Origin: Blastomonas ursincola
Lineage (GTDB): Bacteria; Pseudomonadota; Alphaproteobacteria; Sphingomonadales; Sphingomonadaceae
Direction of reading: 5' to 3'
Length of the DNA: 64,000 nt
Assembly: GCF_013607875.1 (NCBI RefSeq)
Contig: NZ_VDES01000003.1
Coordinates: 339,819 to 403,818 of the forward strand
A model generated the notes under the pieces. That model had not been told where the DNA came from. It was given only the letters and a program-made list of their open reading frames with translations, and did no database searches. The position numbers and the translations under genes were made by a program. This document shows, piece after piece, positions 1-7,880 of this stretch. Positions within the stretch are counted from its first letter, which is position 1. Each line of letters starts with the position of its first letter.

Positions 1-318
1 CCGCGGCCCGATGTCCGTGCGAAGGGCGAGTGCTTTCAACAGGATTTGTCCTCGCTGTTCGGCGACTATGTCGAACAGGGCAAATACTGGACGCAGGAGC
101 GTATTGCCGCCGACTGGCATGGGTACCGGCACAAGGCCAAGCAACGCGTCCTGATCATGTTCGCTCGCGTCGACCGCGAAGAGACCGAACTGTTCCCGTT
201 GATCGAGGACGCGACGATCGATGCCAGCACGAAGGTGCCGCACAGCACCAACTGGGCGCGCGATGCGTTTGCCATCAAGGATGCGATGGTCAACACGGCG
301 GGCATCAACGCCGCCTGA
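1..318 (+). CDS. C-terminal part of an unidentified protein, weakly hemerythrin-like
   Basis: The reading frame is open from the first base and stops at 316-318, so only the last 105 codons are present and the start lies outside the window. I do not recognise the family securely. A central stretch with a histidine region followed by an EETELFPLIE segment recalls the H..E..LFP helices of hemerythrin-like (HHE) domains, but the ligand pattern cannot be completed from this fragment. The frame keeps good codon structure to the stop. hisZ follows 70 bases downstream on the same strand with its own promoter-like sequence. Confidence 0.5.
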   Translation, partial: PRPDVRAKGECFQQDLSSLFGDYVEQGKYWTQERIAADWHGYRHKAKQRVLIMFARVDREETELFPLIEDATIDASTKVPHSTNWARDAFAIKDAMVNTAGINAA

Positions 319-352
319 TCCTGGCTGTCTGATCCCAACCGCCGCTGCACGG

Positions 353-380
353 TTTTCCCCGCGCCGCTTATCGTCTAAGC
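353..380 (+). promoter_or_regulatory. Candidate sigma-70 promoter of hisZ, near-leaderless
   Basis: A -35-like TTTTCC at 353-358 and a -10-like CTAAGC at 375-380 are 16 bases apart. The ATG follows the -10 by only 8 bases, so transcription would begin at or next to the start codon. The spacing and CTA-type -10 resemble those before hrcA and glnE in this window. The assignment is by inspection only. Confidence 0.4.
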
Positions 381-388
381 GCAGCCGC

Positions 389-1513
389 ATGTCTGAAGCG
401 AATCCCGATATCCTTCCCGCAGGTCTCGCCGATCTGCTCCCCCCGCGCGCCGAACAGGCTGCCTGGCTGACCCGCAACGCGATGCAGGTTTTCGCCGCGC
501 ACGGCTATGACCGGGTGTCGCCGCCGCTGGTGGAATATGAGCGCTCGCTCGCCACGCGGATGCAGGGCACGGGGCGTCAGCATCTTTTCCGCATGGTCGA
601 TCCCTCCTCGATGCGCACGCTCGCCATCCGCTCGGACATTACCGTGCAGGTGGGGCGCGTCGCGACGACGCTGATGGCGTCGGCACCGCGTCCGCTGCGG
701 CTGAGCTATGCAGGACAGGTGCTGCGGATCGCGTCCGACCAGCTCGCGCCCGAACGCGAGCGGTTGCAGATTGGCGCGGAGCTGATCGGGCATGACAATA
801 TCGCCGCCGCGCAGGAGGTGGTGCGGATCGCGATCGAGGCGCTGGTCCAGGCGGGTGCCACCGGCATCACCGTCGACCTGACCTTGCCCGATCTGGTCGA
901 TACACTTGCCAGCAGTGCGTTTCCCTTGCCGCCGGGCATGATCGGAGCGGTCCGGCGCGAGCTCGACATGAAGGATGCCGGCGGCCTGACCGCGCTGGGC
1001 GCGGACGCCTATCTGCCGCTGCTCTACGCGATGGGGCCGTTCGAGGCCGCGATCGACGCACTGGCGGCGATCGATGCCGGCGGCGCGCTGGCCAGCCGCA
1101 TTCGCGCGCTGCGCGAGATCGTGGCCGCCTTGCCCGACACGGTGACCGTCACGCTCGACCCGACCGAGCGCCACGGCTTCGAATATCAGAGCTGGTTCGG
1201 CTTTTCGCTCTATGCCGACGGTTGCCCCGGCGCGCTGGGTCGCGGCGGCACCTATGCCATCCCGAACGGCAAGGGCGGCGAGGAGGTCGCGACCGGCTTC
1301 TCGCTCTATCCCGACGCGCTGCTCGATCTGGGCGGTGCGGGCGAAGCCGCAGGCGCAGGCAAGCTGTTCCTGCCGCTTGGTCATGATCGCGGCACGGCGG
1401 CGCGTCTGCGCGCGATCGGCTGGCGGACGGTTGCCGCGATCACGGCCGAGGACGATGCCGCTGCGCTGGGCTGCACGCACCGCCTGATGGGTCAGGACAC
1501 CGTCGCGATCTAG
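389..1513 (+). CDS. hisZ: ATP phosphoribosyltransferase regulatory subunit HisZ
   Basis: This 374-residue protein has the class II aminoacyl-tRNA synthetase-like fold of HisZ. The DILPAGLADLLPP opening, the YDRVSPPLVEYERSL segment and the motif-2-like RTLAIRSDITVQVGRV stretch are visible. HisZ pairs with the short form of HisG to make an active ATP phosphoribosyltransferase, the first step of histidine biosynthesis, and has no catalysis of its own. hisG is not in the window. I chose the ATG at 389 because the HisZ homology begins there; the frame is open further upstream but that sequence overlaps the previous gene and is not HisZ-like. Its TAG stop shares the tetranucleotide CTAG with the stop of the convergent hydrolase. 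Confidence 0.93.
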   Translation: MSEANPDILPAGLADLLPPRAEQAAWLTRNAMQVFAAHGYDRVSPPLVEYERSLATRMQGTGRQHLFRMVDPSSMRTLAIRSDITVQVGRVATTLMASAPRPLRLSYAGQVLRIASDQLAPERERLQIGAELIGHDNIAAAQEVVRIAIEALVQAGATGITVDLTLPDLVDTLASSAFPLPPGMIGAVRRELDMKDAGGLTALGADAYLPLLYAMGPFEAAIDALAAIDAGGALASRIRALREIVAALPDTVTVTLDPTERHGFEYQSWFGFSLYADGCPGALGRGGTYAIPNGKGGEEVATGFSLYPDALLDLGGAGEAAGAGKLFLPLGHDRGTAARLRAIGWRTVAAITAEDDAAALGCTHRLMGQDTVAI

Positions 1514-2529
1514 AGGGATTTCAGGAACGCCTCGACCGAACGGGTCTGGGGATTGTCCGGTACGCCGAGTTCGCGGTTGATCGTCATGTGCGATTCCCCG
1601 TCCACACCCTCGAGCTGTACCTTCGCGCCGGCCTGTTGCAGCGCTCGGCCGAGCGCATTGGATTGGGCGGTGGCGTCGGCCCGCCTCGAAACGTAGAGGA
1701 TCAGCCAGCGCGGTGCATTCGGGGCGGCGGCGTGGAGCGTCGGCGACAGTCTGGCCTGCCGTGCCGGTTCGGTGCCGAAGGCAGGCTCATAGGTCCGCTT
1801 GGTCATGAAGCTGCCCTGGCGCATCTGTTCGGCGACGTCATAGGCGGCCCCGTCGAGCAGGATGATGCCGGCCAGGTCAGTCATGTTCGATCCCAGCCAT
1901 TGCGGATCGGTGCCGACCAGCGCGGAAAGGTGCGCTCCGGCGCTATGGCCCATCAGGACGATCCGGCTGGCGTCGATGCCCAGCGTCGCGGCGTCGCGCT
2001 TCAACCGGGCAACCGCAGCGGCCACATCGGCCGCCTGCTGCTCGACCGGCGCTTCGGGCAGCAGGCGATAACCGACCGAGGCGAAGGCCCAGCCTTGCGC
2101 GTTGAAGAAATCGGGCTTCTGCTGGACCATGTCCTTGCTGCCCTTGCTCCACCCGCCGCCATGGACGAAGACGGCGATGGGATAGCCCCGGGCGGGGCGC
2201 GCGGATTCGGGCAGGTACAGGTCCAGCTTCTGCGCTCCGTTGCTGCCATAGGCGATGGTACGGGCGCGGGCGGTCGTTTCGGTGCTGGTGTCGCTCTGCT
2301 GCATGCGCCTCGCCATCGCCTGCATCATCTCGCCCTTGCACGGCTGCGACAGCTGGTCCTTCTTCTCGCGCAGGCACTCGCGCATCTCGCCGCGGTTGAA
2401 ACCGCACAGCTGGACCACTTCGCGTCGGCATTCGCGCGACAGCATCCGTCCTCCTTCGCGCGCCTGTTGCGCCAGCACCGGCGCGATCAGCAGACCCGCG
2501 CCCAGAATGACAAGTCCTTTCTTCAGCAT
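1510..2529 (-). CDS. Secreted alpha/beta hydrolase (esterase/lipase type) with N-terminal Cys-rich module
   Basis: A 339-residue protein with a signal peptide at residues 1-20 ([20 protein letters not shown]), so it is probably periplasmic. Residues 34-64 hold four cysteines (34, 42, 52, 64) in a pattern like the GLG1-type cysteine-rich repeat. From about residue 95 it is an alpha/beta hydrolase of the carboxylesterase/HSL type: oxyanion-hole HGGGW at 123-127, nucleophile serine 196 in GHSAG, and a C-terminal GESH supplying a candidate catalytic histidine. The substrate is unknown. I rejected the longer start 20 codons upstream because it would precede the signal peptide. It converges on hisZ with a 4-base overlap and is divergent from purA. 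Confidence 0.8.
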   Translation of the reverse strand: MLKKGLVILGAGLLIAPVLAQQAREGGRMLSRECRREVVQLCGFNRGEMRECLREKKDQLSQPCKGEMMQAMARRMQQSDTSTETTARARTIAYGSNGAQKLDLYLPESARPARGYPIAVFVHGGGWSKGSKDMVQQKPDFFNAQGWAFASVGYRLLPEAPVEQQAADVAAAVARLKRDAATLGIDASRIVLMGHSAGAHLSALVGTDPQWLGSNMTDLAGIILLDGAAYDVAEQMRQGSFMTKRTYEPAFGTEPARQARLSPTLHAAAPNAPRWLILYVSRRADATAQSNALGRALQQAGAKVQLEGVDGESHMTINRELGVPDNPQTRSVEAFLKSL

Positions 2530-2717
2530 GTGTCGTCCTCCAACCCTTGCTGACGGGCAATTTGCCGCGCCCGGTTCGTCCAGGTCCATCCTCGAAGTGC
2601 ATCAAATTGTATCGCGGATGGGCGCAACGGACTGGACGCCAGCGCCTGGCGTCACTAGGACATCCCCGCTTTGCGCGTGGCGGCCCCATGCGCTCCACCA
2701 TCAAAAAGGGTTGGTTT

Positions 2718-4007
2718 GTGGCCAATGTAACCGTGATCGGCGCCCAATGGGGCGATGAAGGCAAGGGCAAGATCGTCGACTGGCTCGCAGAGCGGGCCGA
2801 TGCGGTGATCCGCTTCCAGGGCGGCCATAATGCCGGGCATACGCTGGTGATCGGTGAAAAGGTGTTCAAGCTGTCGCTGCTGCCTTCGGGGATCGTGCGC
2901 GGCACGTTCAGCGTGATCGGCAATGGCGTCGTGCTCGATCCCTGGGCGCTGCGCGACGAGGTCGAGAAGCTGCGCGGTCAGGGTGTCGAGATCACCCCGG
3001 ACAACCTAGCGATTGCCGACAACTGCCCGCTGATCCTACCATTCCACCGCGATCTCGATGCGCTGCGCGAGGATGCCAGCGGCCAGGGCAAGATCGGCAC
3101 GACGCGTCGCGGTATCGGACCCGCCTATGAGGATAAGGTCGGCAGGCGGGCCATTCGCGTGTGCGATCTGGCGCATCTCGACGCGCTCGATCCGCAGCTC
3201 GATCGTCTGTGCGCGCACCATGACGCGCTGCGCGCCGGGTTTGGCGAACCGCCGATCGACCGTGCCAAGCTGATCGCCGAACTGGCCGAGATCGCGCCGT
3301 TTGTGCTCGAGTTCGCGCAACCGGTATGGAAGCGCCTGGGCGAGATCCGACGCGCCGGCGCGCGGATGCTGTTCGAAGGCGCACAGGGCGTCTTGCTCGA
3401 TGTCGATCACGGCACCTATCCCTTTGTCACCTCGTCGAACACGATCACGGGTTCGGCCTCGGGCGGCAGCGGGCTTGGACCGCAGGCAAGCGGCTTCGTG
3501 CTCGGAATCGTCAAGGCCTATACCACCCGCGTCGGATCGGGTCCGTTCCCGACCGAACTCGAGGACGAAACCGGCCAGCGGCTTGGCGAGCGCGGCCATG
3601 AATTCGGCACCGTCACAGGGCGCAAGCGCCGCTGTGGCTGGTTCGATGCGACGCTGGTGCGGCAGAGCTGTGCCGTCGCCGGCGTGACCGGCATCGCGCT
3701 CACCAAGCTCGACGTGCTCGATGGATTTCCCAAGCTCAAGATTTGCACTGGCTACCGGCTCAACGGCAAGGTGCTCGACTATTTCCCGGCGCACGCAGGC
3801 GACCAGGCGGCGGTCCAGCCCATTTATGAGGAAATGGAAGGCTGGCATGAATCGACCGCCGGCGCGCGCAGCTGGGTTGACCTGCCCGCTCAGGCCATCA
3901 AGTATATCAAGCGTGTCGAGGAACTGATCCAGTGTCCTGTGGCGCTGGTATCGACCTCGCCCGAGCGCGAAGATACCATATTGGTCCGCGATCCCTTCGC
4001 GGATTGA
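2718..4007 (+). CDS. purA: Adenylosuccinate synthetase
   Basis: PurA joins IMP and aspartate with GTP to give adenylosuccinate, the first committed step from IMP to AMP. The 429 residues match the usual length. The GTP-binding opening [11 protein letters not shown] follows directly after the start, and the IMP-site segment [20 protein letters not shown] and the [13 protein letters not shown] segment are all present. I chose the GTG at 2718 because an AAAAAGGG ribosome-binding sequence lies 7 bases before it; an in-frame ATG at 2688 would add ten residues not typical of the family. It sits between the minus-strand hydrolase and a regulator gene 26 bases downstream. Confidence 0.96.
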   Translation: MANVTVIGAQWGDEGKGKIVDWLAERADAVIRFQGGHNAGHTLVIGEKVFKLSLLPSGIVRGTFSVIGNGVVLDPWALRDEVEKLRGQGVEITPDNLAIADNCPLILPFHRDLDALREDASGQGKIGTTRRGIGPAYEDKVGRRAIRVCDLAHLDALDPQLDRLCAHHDALRAGFGEPPIDRAKLIAELAEIAPFVLEFAQPVWKRLGEIRRAGARMLFEGAQGVLLDVDHGTYPFVTSSNTITGSASGGSGLGPQASGFVLGIVKAYTTRVGSGPFPTELEDETGQRLGERGHEFGTVTGRKRRCGWFDATLVRQSCAVAGVTGIALTKLDVLDGFPKLKICTGYRLNGKVLDYFPAHAGDQAAVQPIYEEMEGWHESTAGARSWVDLPAQAIKYIKRVEELIQCPVALVSTSPEREDTILVRDPFAD

Positions 4008-4033
4008 GGCATTCCAGGGGGGCTGGGACAGGC

Positions 4034-4930
4034 ATGTCAGAAGACGCAGGGCTACGCTTGACCGACTGGCCTGCGTCTTCCCGCCCCCCATTGACGCTCG
4101 TCACCGACAGTGCGGAAACCGCAGCGCTGGTGGACGCAGCAGGATGGCGCGCCACGGGTTTGGGCATAGGCGAGGCCGAAACGGCAGATATTCTGGTGCT
4201 TGACTGGCGTTTGCAGGTGCCGGTGGCACTCCCCGCGCTTCCAACGGACTGCGGATTGCTTGCGCTGGTCAGCCTGGAGACGATGGATGCTTCCGACGCC
4301 ATGCTGGCGGGCCATAGTGTCCGCTTTGTCGTCGGCGGCAATCCCGTGCTGATTGCGACCGAGCTTTCCGAGCTTGGCGCGCTGGTGCAGACCCGGCAGG
4401 CGCGCGATCCGAGCAGCGATGAACGCGCACGGCTCCAGTCGCTGGCGAGCGAACTTGCGCGGCTGGCCGAACAGCTCGGCGCGCTGTCGGAAGAGGGCAG
4501 CGATGACCAGGACGGCGCGGCACTCGCCGATCGCAGCTATGCCTATCAGGCGGAAGAGCCGCTTGACCCGATACCTGCCAAGCCGCCCAGCGCGCAGCGC
4601 ATTCGTCATCTCATCGCGATGCGACGGTTGCGAGACCGCTTTTTCCGATCCGATCTTTTCGCCGACCCGGCCTGGGACATCCTGCTTGATCTGACGGCAT
4701 CGCGGATCGAGAAGAGGCAGGTTTCGGTTTCCAGCCTGTGCATTGCTGCGGCGGTGCCGCCGACCACGGCCTTGCGCTGGGTTCGCATGATGACTGACCA
4801 GGGACTGCTCGAGCGCCGCGCCGATCCTGCCGATGCGCGGCGGATGTTCGTCGATCTGTCGGATGCGGCCTTTGCCAAGGTGTGCGGCTGGTTCGCGACG
4901 GTTGAACAGCGCGGCGGTTTGGGCGTTTGA
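4034..4930 (+). CDS. Putative regulator: receiver-like N-terminus and MarR-like winged helix
   Basis: A 298-residue protein. Residues about 19-120 look like a degenerate response-regulator receiver: LTLVTDSAE resembles strand 1, and ILVLDWRL puts an aspartate (57) where the phosphoacceptor would be, but the usual KP pair near strand 5 is absent. Residues about 190-298 form a winged helix-turn-helix with a MarR-like wing (LLERRADPADARRMFVDL). It is therefore probably a DNA-binding regulator, perhaps with a pseudo-receiver. The ATG at 4034 is preceded by a purine-rich GGGGGGCTGGGACAGG stretch. It may be co-transcribed with purA. No target can be named. Confidence 0.65.
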   Translation: MSEDAGLRLTDWPASSRPPLTLVTDSAETAALVDAAGWRATGLGIGEAETADILVLDWRLQVPVALPALPTDCGLLALVSLETMDASDAMLAGHSVRFVVGGNPVLIATELSELGALVQTRQARDPSSDERARLQSLASELARLAEQLGALSEEGSDDQDGAALADRSYAYQAEEPLDPIPAKPPSAQRIRHLIAMRRLRDRFFRSDLFADPAWDILLDLTASRIEKRQVSVSSLCIAAAVPPTTALRWVRMMTDQGLLERRADPADARRMFVDLSDAAFAKVCGWFATVEQRGGLGV

Positions 4931-4950
4931 CCGCTTCCATGCATGCCATC

Positions 4951-4978
4951 TTGGCAGCGGGGACGGTTCTCCCTAGTT
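4951..4978 (+). promoter_or_regulatory. Candidate sigma-70 promoter of hrcA-grpE, near-leaderless
   Basis: TTGGCA at 4951-4956 and CTAGTT at 4973-4978 are separated by 16 bases, and the hrcA ATG begins 7 bases after the -10. A transcript from here would have almost no 5' leader, and no ribosome-binding sequence is seen before the ATG. It looks like a housekeeping rather than a heat-shock promoter. Confidence 0.45.
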
Positions 4979-4985
4979 TGCGGGC

Positions 4986-6026
4986 ATGACCAGCCCGTTC
5001 ACCGAACTGAACGACCGCGCGCGCGACGTTTTCCGCATCGTTGTCGAGAGCTATCTCGAAACCGGCCAGCCGGTCGGATCGCGCACGATCTCGAAAACGT
5101 CCGCGGTCAATCTGTCGCCAGCCTCGATCCGCAACGTGATGCAGGACCTCGAGGAGCTGGGTCTGCTCGCTGCGCCACATACAAGTGCGGGGCGCATGCC
5201 GACCGAGCAGGGTCTCAGGCTCTTTGTCGATGGGATGATGCAGGTCGCCGAGCCCTCGGCCGAAGAGCGTGCGGCGATAGAGAAGCAGCTGGAAAGCGCA
5301 GGACCGATCGAAGCCGCGCTGGCCGCCACGACCCAGGCGCTGTCGGGCCTGTCCGCCTGTGCCGGGATCGTCATGGTGCCGCGTCGCGAACCGATCCTGC
5401 GCCAGATGAACTTCGTCCGGCTTTCGGACAACCAGGTACTGGCGGTGCTTGTCGGGCATGACGGCAGCATCGAGAACCGCGTGCTCGAAATGGACCGGCG
5501 CGTGACGGACAGCATGCTTGTCCAGGCAGGCAATTTCATCAGTGCCAGGCTTTCGGGGCGCAGTCTTCCGCAGGCGCTGGCGGCACTTGAGGCCGAGATT
5601 CTGAGCGAGCGGGCTGCGCTGGACACTGCGAGTTCCGATCTTGTCCGCCGCGGGCTCGCCATGTGGTCGCGCGACGGATCGGATCGCCCGGTGCTGATCG
5701 TTCGTGGCCAGGCCAACCTGCTGGACAACGAGGCGGTGGCTGATCTGGAACGCGTGCGCCGCTTGCTCGACGAGCTTGAAGCGATGCAGGACATTGCCCA
5801 TCTTCTCGACAGCGCGCGCGAAGCTGGATCGGCCCGCATCTTCATCGGAGCGGAAAACAAATTGTTTTCGCTTTCCGGGTCATCCGTGATAGCGGCGCCC
5901 TATCGTGACGGCGAGGGCCGTGTTGTCGGCGTGGTCGGGGTCATTGGTCCCACCCGCCTCAATTATGCGCGTATTGTGCCGATGGTGGACTTTACCGCGC
6001 AGAGCCTGACCCGATTGTTGAAATGA
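4986..6026 (+). CDS. hrcA: Heat-inducible transcription repressor HrcA
   Basis: HrcA binds the CIRCE inverted repeat and represses chaperone genes until unfolded protein titrates GroEL. The 346-residue length is typical. The N-terminal winged helix (residues 1-75) is clear, with GQPVGSRTISK, LSPASIRNVMQDLEELGLL and HTSAGRMPTEQGLRLFVD; the C-terminal half holds the GAF-like dimerisation core ending in GVVGVIGPTRLNYARIVPMVD. It overlaps grpE by the ATGA tetranucleotide, so the two are co-translated. I saw no full CIRCE in this window, so its targets, probably groESL, lie elsewhere. Confidence 0.96.
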   Translation: MTSPFTELNDRARDVFRIVVESYLETGQPVGSRTISKTSAVNLSPASIRNVMQDLEELGLLAAPHTSAGRMPTEQGLRLFVDGMMQVAEPSAEERAAIEKQLESAGPIEAALAATTQALSGLSACAGIVMVPRREPILRQMNFVRLSDNQVLAVLVGHDGSIENRVLEMDRRVTDSMLVQAGNFISARLSGRSLPQALAALEAEILSERAALDTASSDLVRRGLAMWSRDGSDRPVLIVRGQANLLDNEAVADLERVRRLLDELEAMQDIAHLLDSAREAGSARIFIGAENKLFSLSGSSVIAAPYRDGEGRVVGVVGVIGPTRLNYARIVPMVDFTAQSLTRLLK

Positions 6027-6637
6027 GCAGGAACACCGTGATTCAGGACGAAACCGTGACGCAGAACGACACCAGCAAATCCGCCGATATCGACGCCGAA
6101 GCGGCCGCCGAACTCGAGGGCGTGCCGGACAGCCTGAAGGAACAGGGCGATGGCCAGGCGGCGCTGGAAGAGCGCATCGCCACGCTCGAGGCCCAGCTCG
6201 CCGAAGCGAAGCAGGACGTGCTCTATGCCCGCGCCGACACGCAGAATGTGCGCCGCCGTCTCGAGAAGGACGCGCAGGATGCCCGCGCTTATGCCGCGAC
6301 CGGTTTCGCCCGCGACATCCTCTCGGTCTCGGACAATCTGACGCGCGCGCTGCAGGCGATTCCCGAAGATGCCCGCAATGACGAGGCGTGGAAGGGGCTG
6401 GTCGTCGGTCTCGAGGCGACGGGCCGCGAGCTCGAAAGCGTGTTCGGCAAGCACGGTATCTCGCGCATCGCCGCGATCGGCCTGCCGCTTGATCCCAACC
6501 AGCACCAGGCAATGATCGAACTGCCCAGCGACGAGGCAGAGCCCGGCACCGTGGTGCAGGAACTTCAGGCCGGCTACATGATCAAGGACCGGCTGCTGCG
6601 CCCCGCGCTGGTCGCGGTCGCCAAGAAGCCGGATTGA
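6023..6637 (+). CDS. grpE: Nucleotide exchange factor GrpE
   Basis: GrpE releases ADP from DnaK and sets the pace of the DnaK-DnaJ cycle in the cytoplasm. The 204 residues show an acidic disordered N-terminus, a long coiled coil (about 45-110, EERIATLEAQLAEAKQDVLY and the ADTQNVRRRLEKD heptads) and the C-terminal beta domain with the signature HGISRIAAIGLPLDPNQHQAM, here split by one family-variable position, then VQELQAGYMIKDRLLRPALV. It starts inside the hrcA stop (ATGA). Its partners dnaK and dnaJ lie 1.2 kb downstream on the same strand, behind an opposed two-gene operon. Confidence 0.96.
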   Translation: MSRNTVIQDETVTQNDTSKSADIDAEAAAELEGVPDSLKEQGDGQAALEERIATLEAQLAEAKQDVLYARADTQNVRRRLEKDAQDARAYAATGFARDILSVSDNLTRALQAIPEDARNDEAWKGLVVGLEATGRELESVFGKHGISRIAAIGLPLDPNQHQAMIELPSDEAEPGTVVQELQAGYMIKDRLLRPALVAVAKKPD

Positions 6638-6660
6638 TCCACCTACCCGATTGAACTTCA

Positions 6661-6741
6661 CGTCATTCCCGCGAACACGGGAATCCCGCTTTGTTCCGAT
6701 CTTGCCTCAGAAGCGGGACCCCCGCCTACGCGGGGGTGACG
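6661..6741 (+). repeat. 81-bp dispersed palindromic repeat, copy 1
   Basis: The element begins CGTCATTCCC and ends GGGGGTGACG. It contains a first hairpin ATTCCC-N8-GGGAAT, a middle pairing of TCCCGCTT with AAGCGGGA, and a second hairpin CCCCCG...CGGGGG, so it can fold into a three-stem structure closed by CGTCA/TGACG. A second 81-bp copy in the same orientation is at 25771-25851; the ends match almost fully and the central loop differs. It lies between grpE and the convergent vgr-related gene and may act as a bidirectional transcript end. Confidence 0.85.
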
Positions 6742-6760
6742 AAACATGGCATAGGGTCGG

Positions 6761-7228
6761 TTATACCGGAAACGGCAGGATCTGGCGATAGGTCTCGATC
6801 GATGGCGCCCCCGGGACCCTTGCCCCCTGGCGCAGCATGAAAGCGTGGCGGACCAGCTCGGCCTGCTGCTCGATGCCGTACTTCCCAAAGCGCTGGCCCG
6901 GCTTGATCGCATAGTCATAGCGGCAGAAAGGGTGGCGCTTCAGCGGCAGGAAGATACCCTGCTGATACTGCCAGACATGCACCATCTCGTGGATGAACAA
7001 TGCCTGGCGCGACAGGCTGGCGCAGCTGAAATCGTCGCAATAGGCGCTTCCACCAGGGTGAAAATGGATATGCCCCATGGGGGCCATGATTGTGCGCTTG
7101 GGCTGGAAGAAAATCCATTTCTTCAGCCTTATGCGCACACGATCATAGGCGATCGCGTCGCCGAAGACCGAACGCGACAGATCGATCTCCGTCTTCGTCA
7201 AAGGGCGGTCGATCGGCGCGGTCGCCAT
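6761..7228 (-). CDS. vgr-related protein with HExxH motif
   Basis: A 155-residue protein of a type annotated in sphingomonads as vgr-related, although it has no likeness to the VgrG spike of type VI secretion. The clear feature is FIHEMVHVWQ, an HExxH zinc-site motif at residues 80-84, which suggests a small metallopeptidase-like fold; a conserved MAPMGHIHFHPGG segment precedes it. Function is unknown. There is no signal peptide. The ATG overlaps the stop of the upstream copper chaperone gene by one base (TGATG), so the two form an operon. Confidence 0.75.
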   Translation of the reverse strand: MATAPIDRPLTKTEIDLSRSVFGDAIAYDRVRIRLKKWIFFQPKRTIMAPMGHIHFHPGGSAYCDDFSCASLSRQALFIHEMVHVWQYQQGIFLPLKRHPFCRYDYAIKPGQRFGKYGIEQQAELVRHAFMLRQGARVPGAPSIETYRQILPFPV

Positions 7229-7683
7229 CAGTGATGGGCCATGCCGTCTTCGGGCTTGATCGCGTTGAGCGTCGCATCGACCTCGATCTTCTCGCCATTG
7301 GAGAAGGAGAACAGGAAGGTCGCCTTGCCCGCCTTGCGCGAGGCATTGTCGAAGCCCCAGACCATCACATGCTTGCCGCCCGGCTTGAACTCGACCTTGC
7401 CCCGCGTCGGCACCGCGACCGCCGTAATCGGCTTCATCATCGACATGCCGTTCTCCTCGACCGTCTCGTGCATCTCGAGCCGCAGGATGTTGGGCGAGGT
7501 GATCGAGCGCAGCACAGTGTCGCTGGGGCCCCCCTTGATGGTGAAATACAGCACCGAAGGGCTGCCTTCGACGGGCGAAAGCTTCACATAGGCCTTTTCG
7601 ACCAGCAGCTGTGCGGGCGGCTGGCACGCGGCGAGCAGTGCCAGCGCAAGCCCAGTGACCATCAGCGTAACTATGCGCAGCAT
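7228..7683 (-). CDS. PCu(A)C-type periplasmic copper chaperone, lipoprotein
   Basis: A 151-residue protein with a lipoprotein signal peptide ([20 protein letters not shown], lipid-modified Cys20). The mature part matches the PCu(A)C copper-binding fold: [16 protein letters not shown] followed about 20 residues later by [10 protein letters not shown] supplies the histidine and methionine ligands of the H(M)x10Mx21HxM motif. Such proteins deliver Cu(I) to the Cu(A) or Cu(B) site of cytochrome c oxidase. I chose the ATG at 7683, which has GGGAG nine bases upstream and begins the signal peptide; longer versions lack support. The C-terminus is histidine-ended (GMAHH). Confidence 0.88.
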   Translation of the reverse strand: MLRIVTLMVTGLALALLAACQPPAQLLVEKAYVKLSPVEGSPSVLYFTIKGGPSDTVLRSITSPNILRLEMHETVEENGMSMMKPITAVAVPTRGKVEFKPGGKHVMVWGFDNASRKAGKATFLFSFSNGEKIEVDATLNAIKPEDGMAHH

Positions 7684-7758
7684 CGGTGAATTCTCCCTCA
7701 TCATCCTGTGCCGGAACGGGCCGGATCGGCCATGGCCGTGATGTAGATACTGCGATGC

Positions 7759-7786
7759 CTTGTGCCAAGCGAAAGCCATCCTATAT
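7759..7786 (+). promoter_or_regulatory. Candidate sigma-32 heat-shock promoter of dnaK
   Basis: CTTGTG at 7759-7764 and CCTATAT at 7780-7786, 15 bases apart, resemble the alphaproteobacterial RpoH promoter (CTTGAA, CYTATNT). It lies 94 bases before the dnaK ATG. I saw no CIRCE operator between 7684 and 7880, so dnaK here is probably under RpoH and not HrcA. Confidence 0.45.
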
Positions 7787-7880
7787 CCGCCGACGGGGAC
7801 GGAATTGCCGGATGCTTGGGGGCATGACGGCGGTTCGTATTCTTTCATCTGCATATCGAAAGTTACGTGGGAAAAGCATT

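Noticed and set aside
6761-7228. Type VI secretion VgrG protein, from the name vgr-related
   Set aside because: The protein is 155 residues with an HExxH motif and shows no gp27/gp5-like repeats; no other type VI genes are near.
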